24,065 bases of DNA from a virus. The stretch spans positions 1-24,065 of the IMG/VR virus record IMGVR_UViG_3300021356_000164; one strand, given 5' to 3'. A model generated the notes under the pieces. It saw only the letters and a program-made list of their open reading frames with translations. It did not search any database and had not been told where the DNA came from. Below are positions 23,569 to 24,065 of this stretch, in pieces (within the stretch, counting starts at the first letter, position 1; each line of letters begins with the position of its first letter). The position numbers and the translations under genes are program-made.

Positions 23569-24065
23569 TTGGCAGTGCCGCTCAGCTTATTGCCATTTTT
23601 CCAGTTTTTCCGTGGTACGCCCCATCAGTTGGCTGCGATTAAGGAGCTTGAGGAGTCAGTGTCAAAGGAGTTATTGGAGGAAGACTCAGACTGGTTTCAG
23701 TCTTGGAAGGAAAGCGGATATGACCAGCAGATCTACATGCCTTATTTCAAGCAGCTCGACAACAAGACTGGAACGGGATACCGCGAGTGTTTCAGCTCAG
23801 CAGCTGCAATGGTGGCAGCGTTTTACAAGAAGGTTCAGACAGATGATGAGTACAACAAAGTCCGCGCCAAATTTGGAGACACGACATCAGTAGAGGCTCA
23901 GCTGCAAGCGCTACGAAGCCTTGGGTTGCAGGCTGAATTTCGTCAAGACGGTGATGCAGACATGTTGGAGCTGGAGATTGAGAACGGCAGGCCTGTAATG
24001 GTTGGCTGGTTGCATCACGGAAATATGCTTCGCGGCGAACCACCGATGTGCAAGGGACCGGGTTG
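23569..24065 (+). CDS. C39-like cysteine peptidase, N-terminal membrane anchor, 3'-truncated
   Basis: The frame stays open to the window end. The start is uncertain: no ATG is available near the N-terminus. TTG 23569 or GTG 23575 are candidates, but in-frame codons further upstream (RPILIILAVPLSLLPFFQFF) complete a membrane helix, so the true start may be further upstream, overlapping the 48-residue gene. After an acidic helix, the motif TGYRECFSSAAAMVAAFY (Cys codon 23788) is the nucleophile region of C39/papain-like peptidases. DTTSVEAQLQALRSLGLQAEF and GRPVMVGWLHHGN are also typical. The catalytic His is probably in a G-H-W-like motif just beyond the end, since the window stops at KGPG. 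From memory, cyanophages carry proteins of this kind, probably envelope peptidases or lysins. Confidence 0.8.
   Translation, partial: MAVPLSLLPFFQFFRGTPHQLAAIKELEESVSKELLEEDSDWFQSWKESGYDQQIYMPYFKQLDNKTGTGYRECFSSAAAMVAAFYKKVQTDDEYNKVRAKFGDTTSVEAQLQALRSLGLQAEFRQDGDADMLELEIENGRPVMVGWLHHGNMLRGEPPMCKGPG

Noticed and set aside
23612-23893. 93-residue rightward frame starting at 23612
   Set aside because: It is an out-of-frame shadow of the C39-like peptidase, rich in Arg/Ser/Thr with no protein-like pattern.
1-24065. tRNA genes, integrase, attachment sites or insertion sequences
   Set aside because: None could be seen by eye; no cloverleaf-like sequence, recombinase motif or terminal inverted repeat pair was found.

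Overview
The window looks like the late structural and lysis end of a tailed phage genome, most likely a long-tailed (siphovirus-type) phage of marine or estuarine picocyanobacteria such as Synechococcus. The tail genes follow the lambda-like order: tail assembly chaperones, tape measure, minor tail protein, NlpC/P60-like hydrolase, J-like tip protein. Several downstream proteins resemble, from memory of the families, proteins typical of cyanophages: fibres with VGIGT repeats, a beta-helix virion protein, a 41-residue basic peptide, exported proteins of unknown function and a C39-like peptidase. No search could be run, so host and taxonomy are inference. I saw no tRNA, rRNA, integrase, IS element or CRISPR array.

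Layout. Positions 1-10106 hold the tail assembly block, all rightward: a 5'-truncated head-tail or tail-completion-like protein, a gpG/gpT-like chaperone pair that needs a frameshift (or a non-ATG start) for its second half, the tape measure protein, a minor tail protein, a small NlpC/P60-like protein, a 1129-residue J-like protein, a small tail protein, and two tandem genes with tail-tube-like sequence. Many junctions are ATGA or TGATG overlaps, which suggests translational coupling. Positions 10165-18442 hold two very large adhesin or fibre genes (1613 and 1074 residues) separated by a 49-residue gene and a perfect 10-bp hairpin. Positions 18512-19806 hold a run of small overlapping genes ending in a signal-peptide, outer-membrane-barrel-like protein and a strong rho-independent terminator at 19836.

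After the terminator the organisation changes. A small membrane protein is followed by a mostly leftward block (22941 back to 20096). This block contains a membrane protein, three proteins with signal peptides joined by stop/start overlaps, and a separate leftward gene. One rightward proline-rich membrane protein is embedded in it; its start shares a CATG with the leftward gene and its 3' end overlaps another leftward gene by 80 bases. From 22968 the direction returns to rightward with three small membrane or helical proteins and a C39-like cysteine peptidase that runs off the window. This is a plausible lysis module.

How the parts work together. The first block builds tube, tape measure and tip. 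The two large proteins and their small neighbours probably form host-recognition fibres. The terminal block probably modifies or breaches the cell envelope. The features most worth checking are the predicted +1/-2 frameshift in the chaperone pair, the tube-like genes placed downstream of J, and the inverted cassette of exported proteins with its antisense overlaps.
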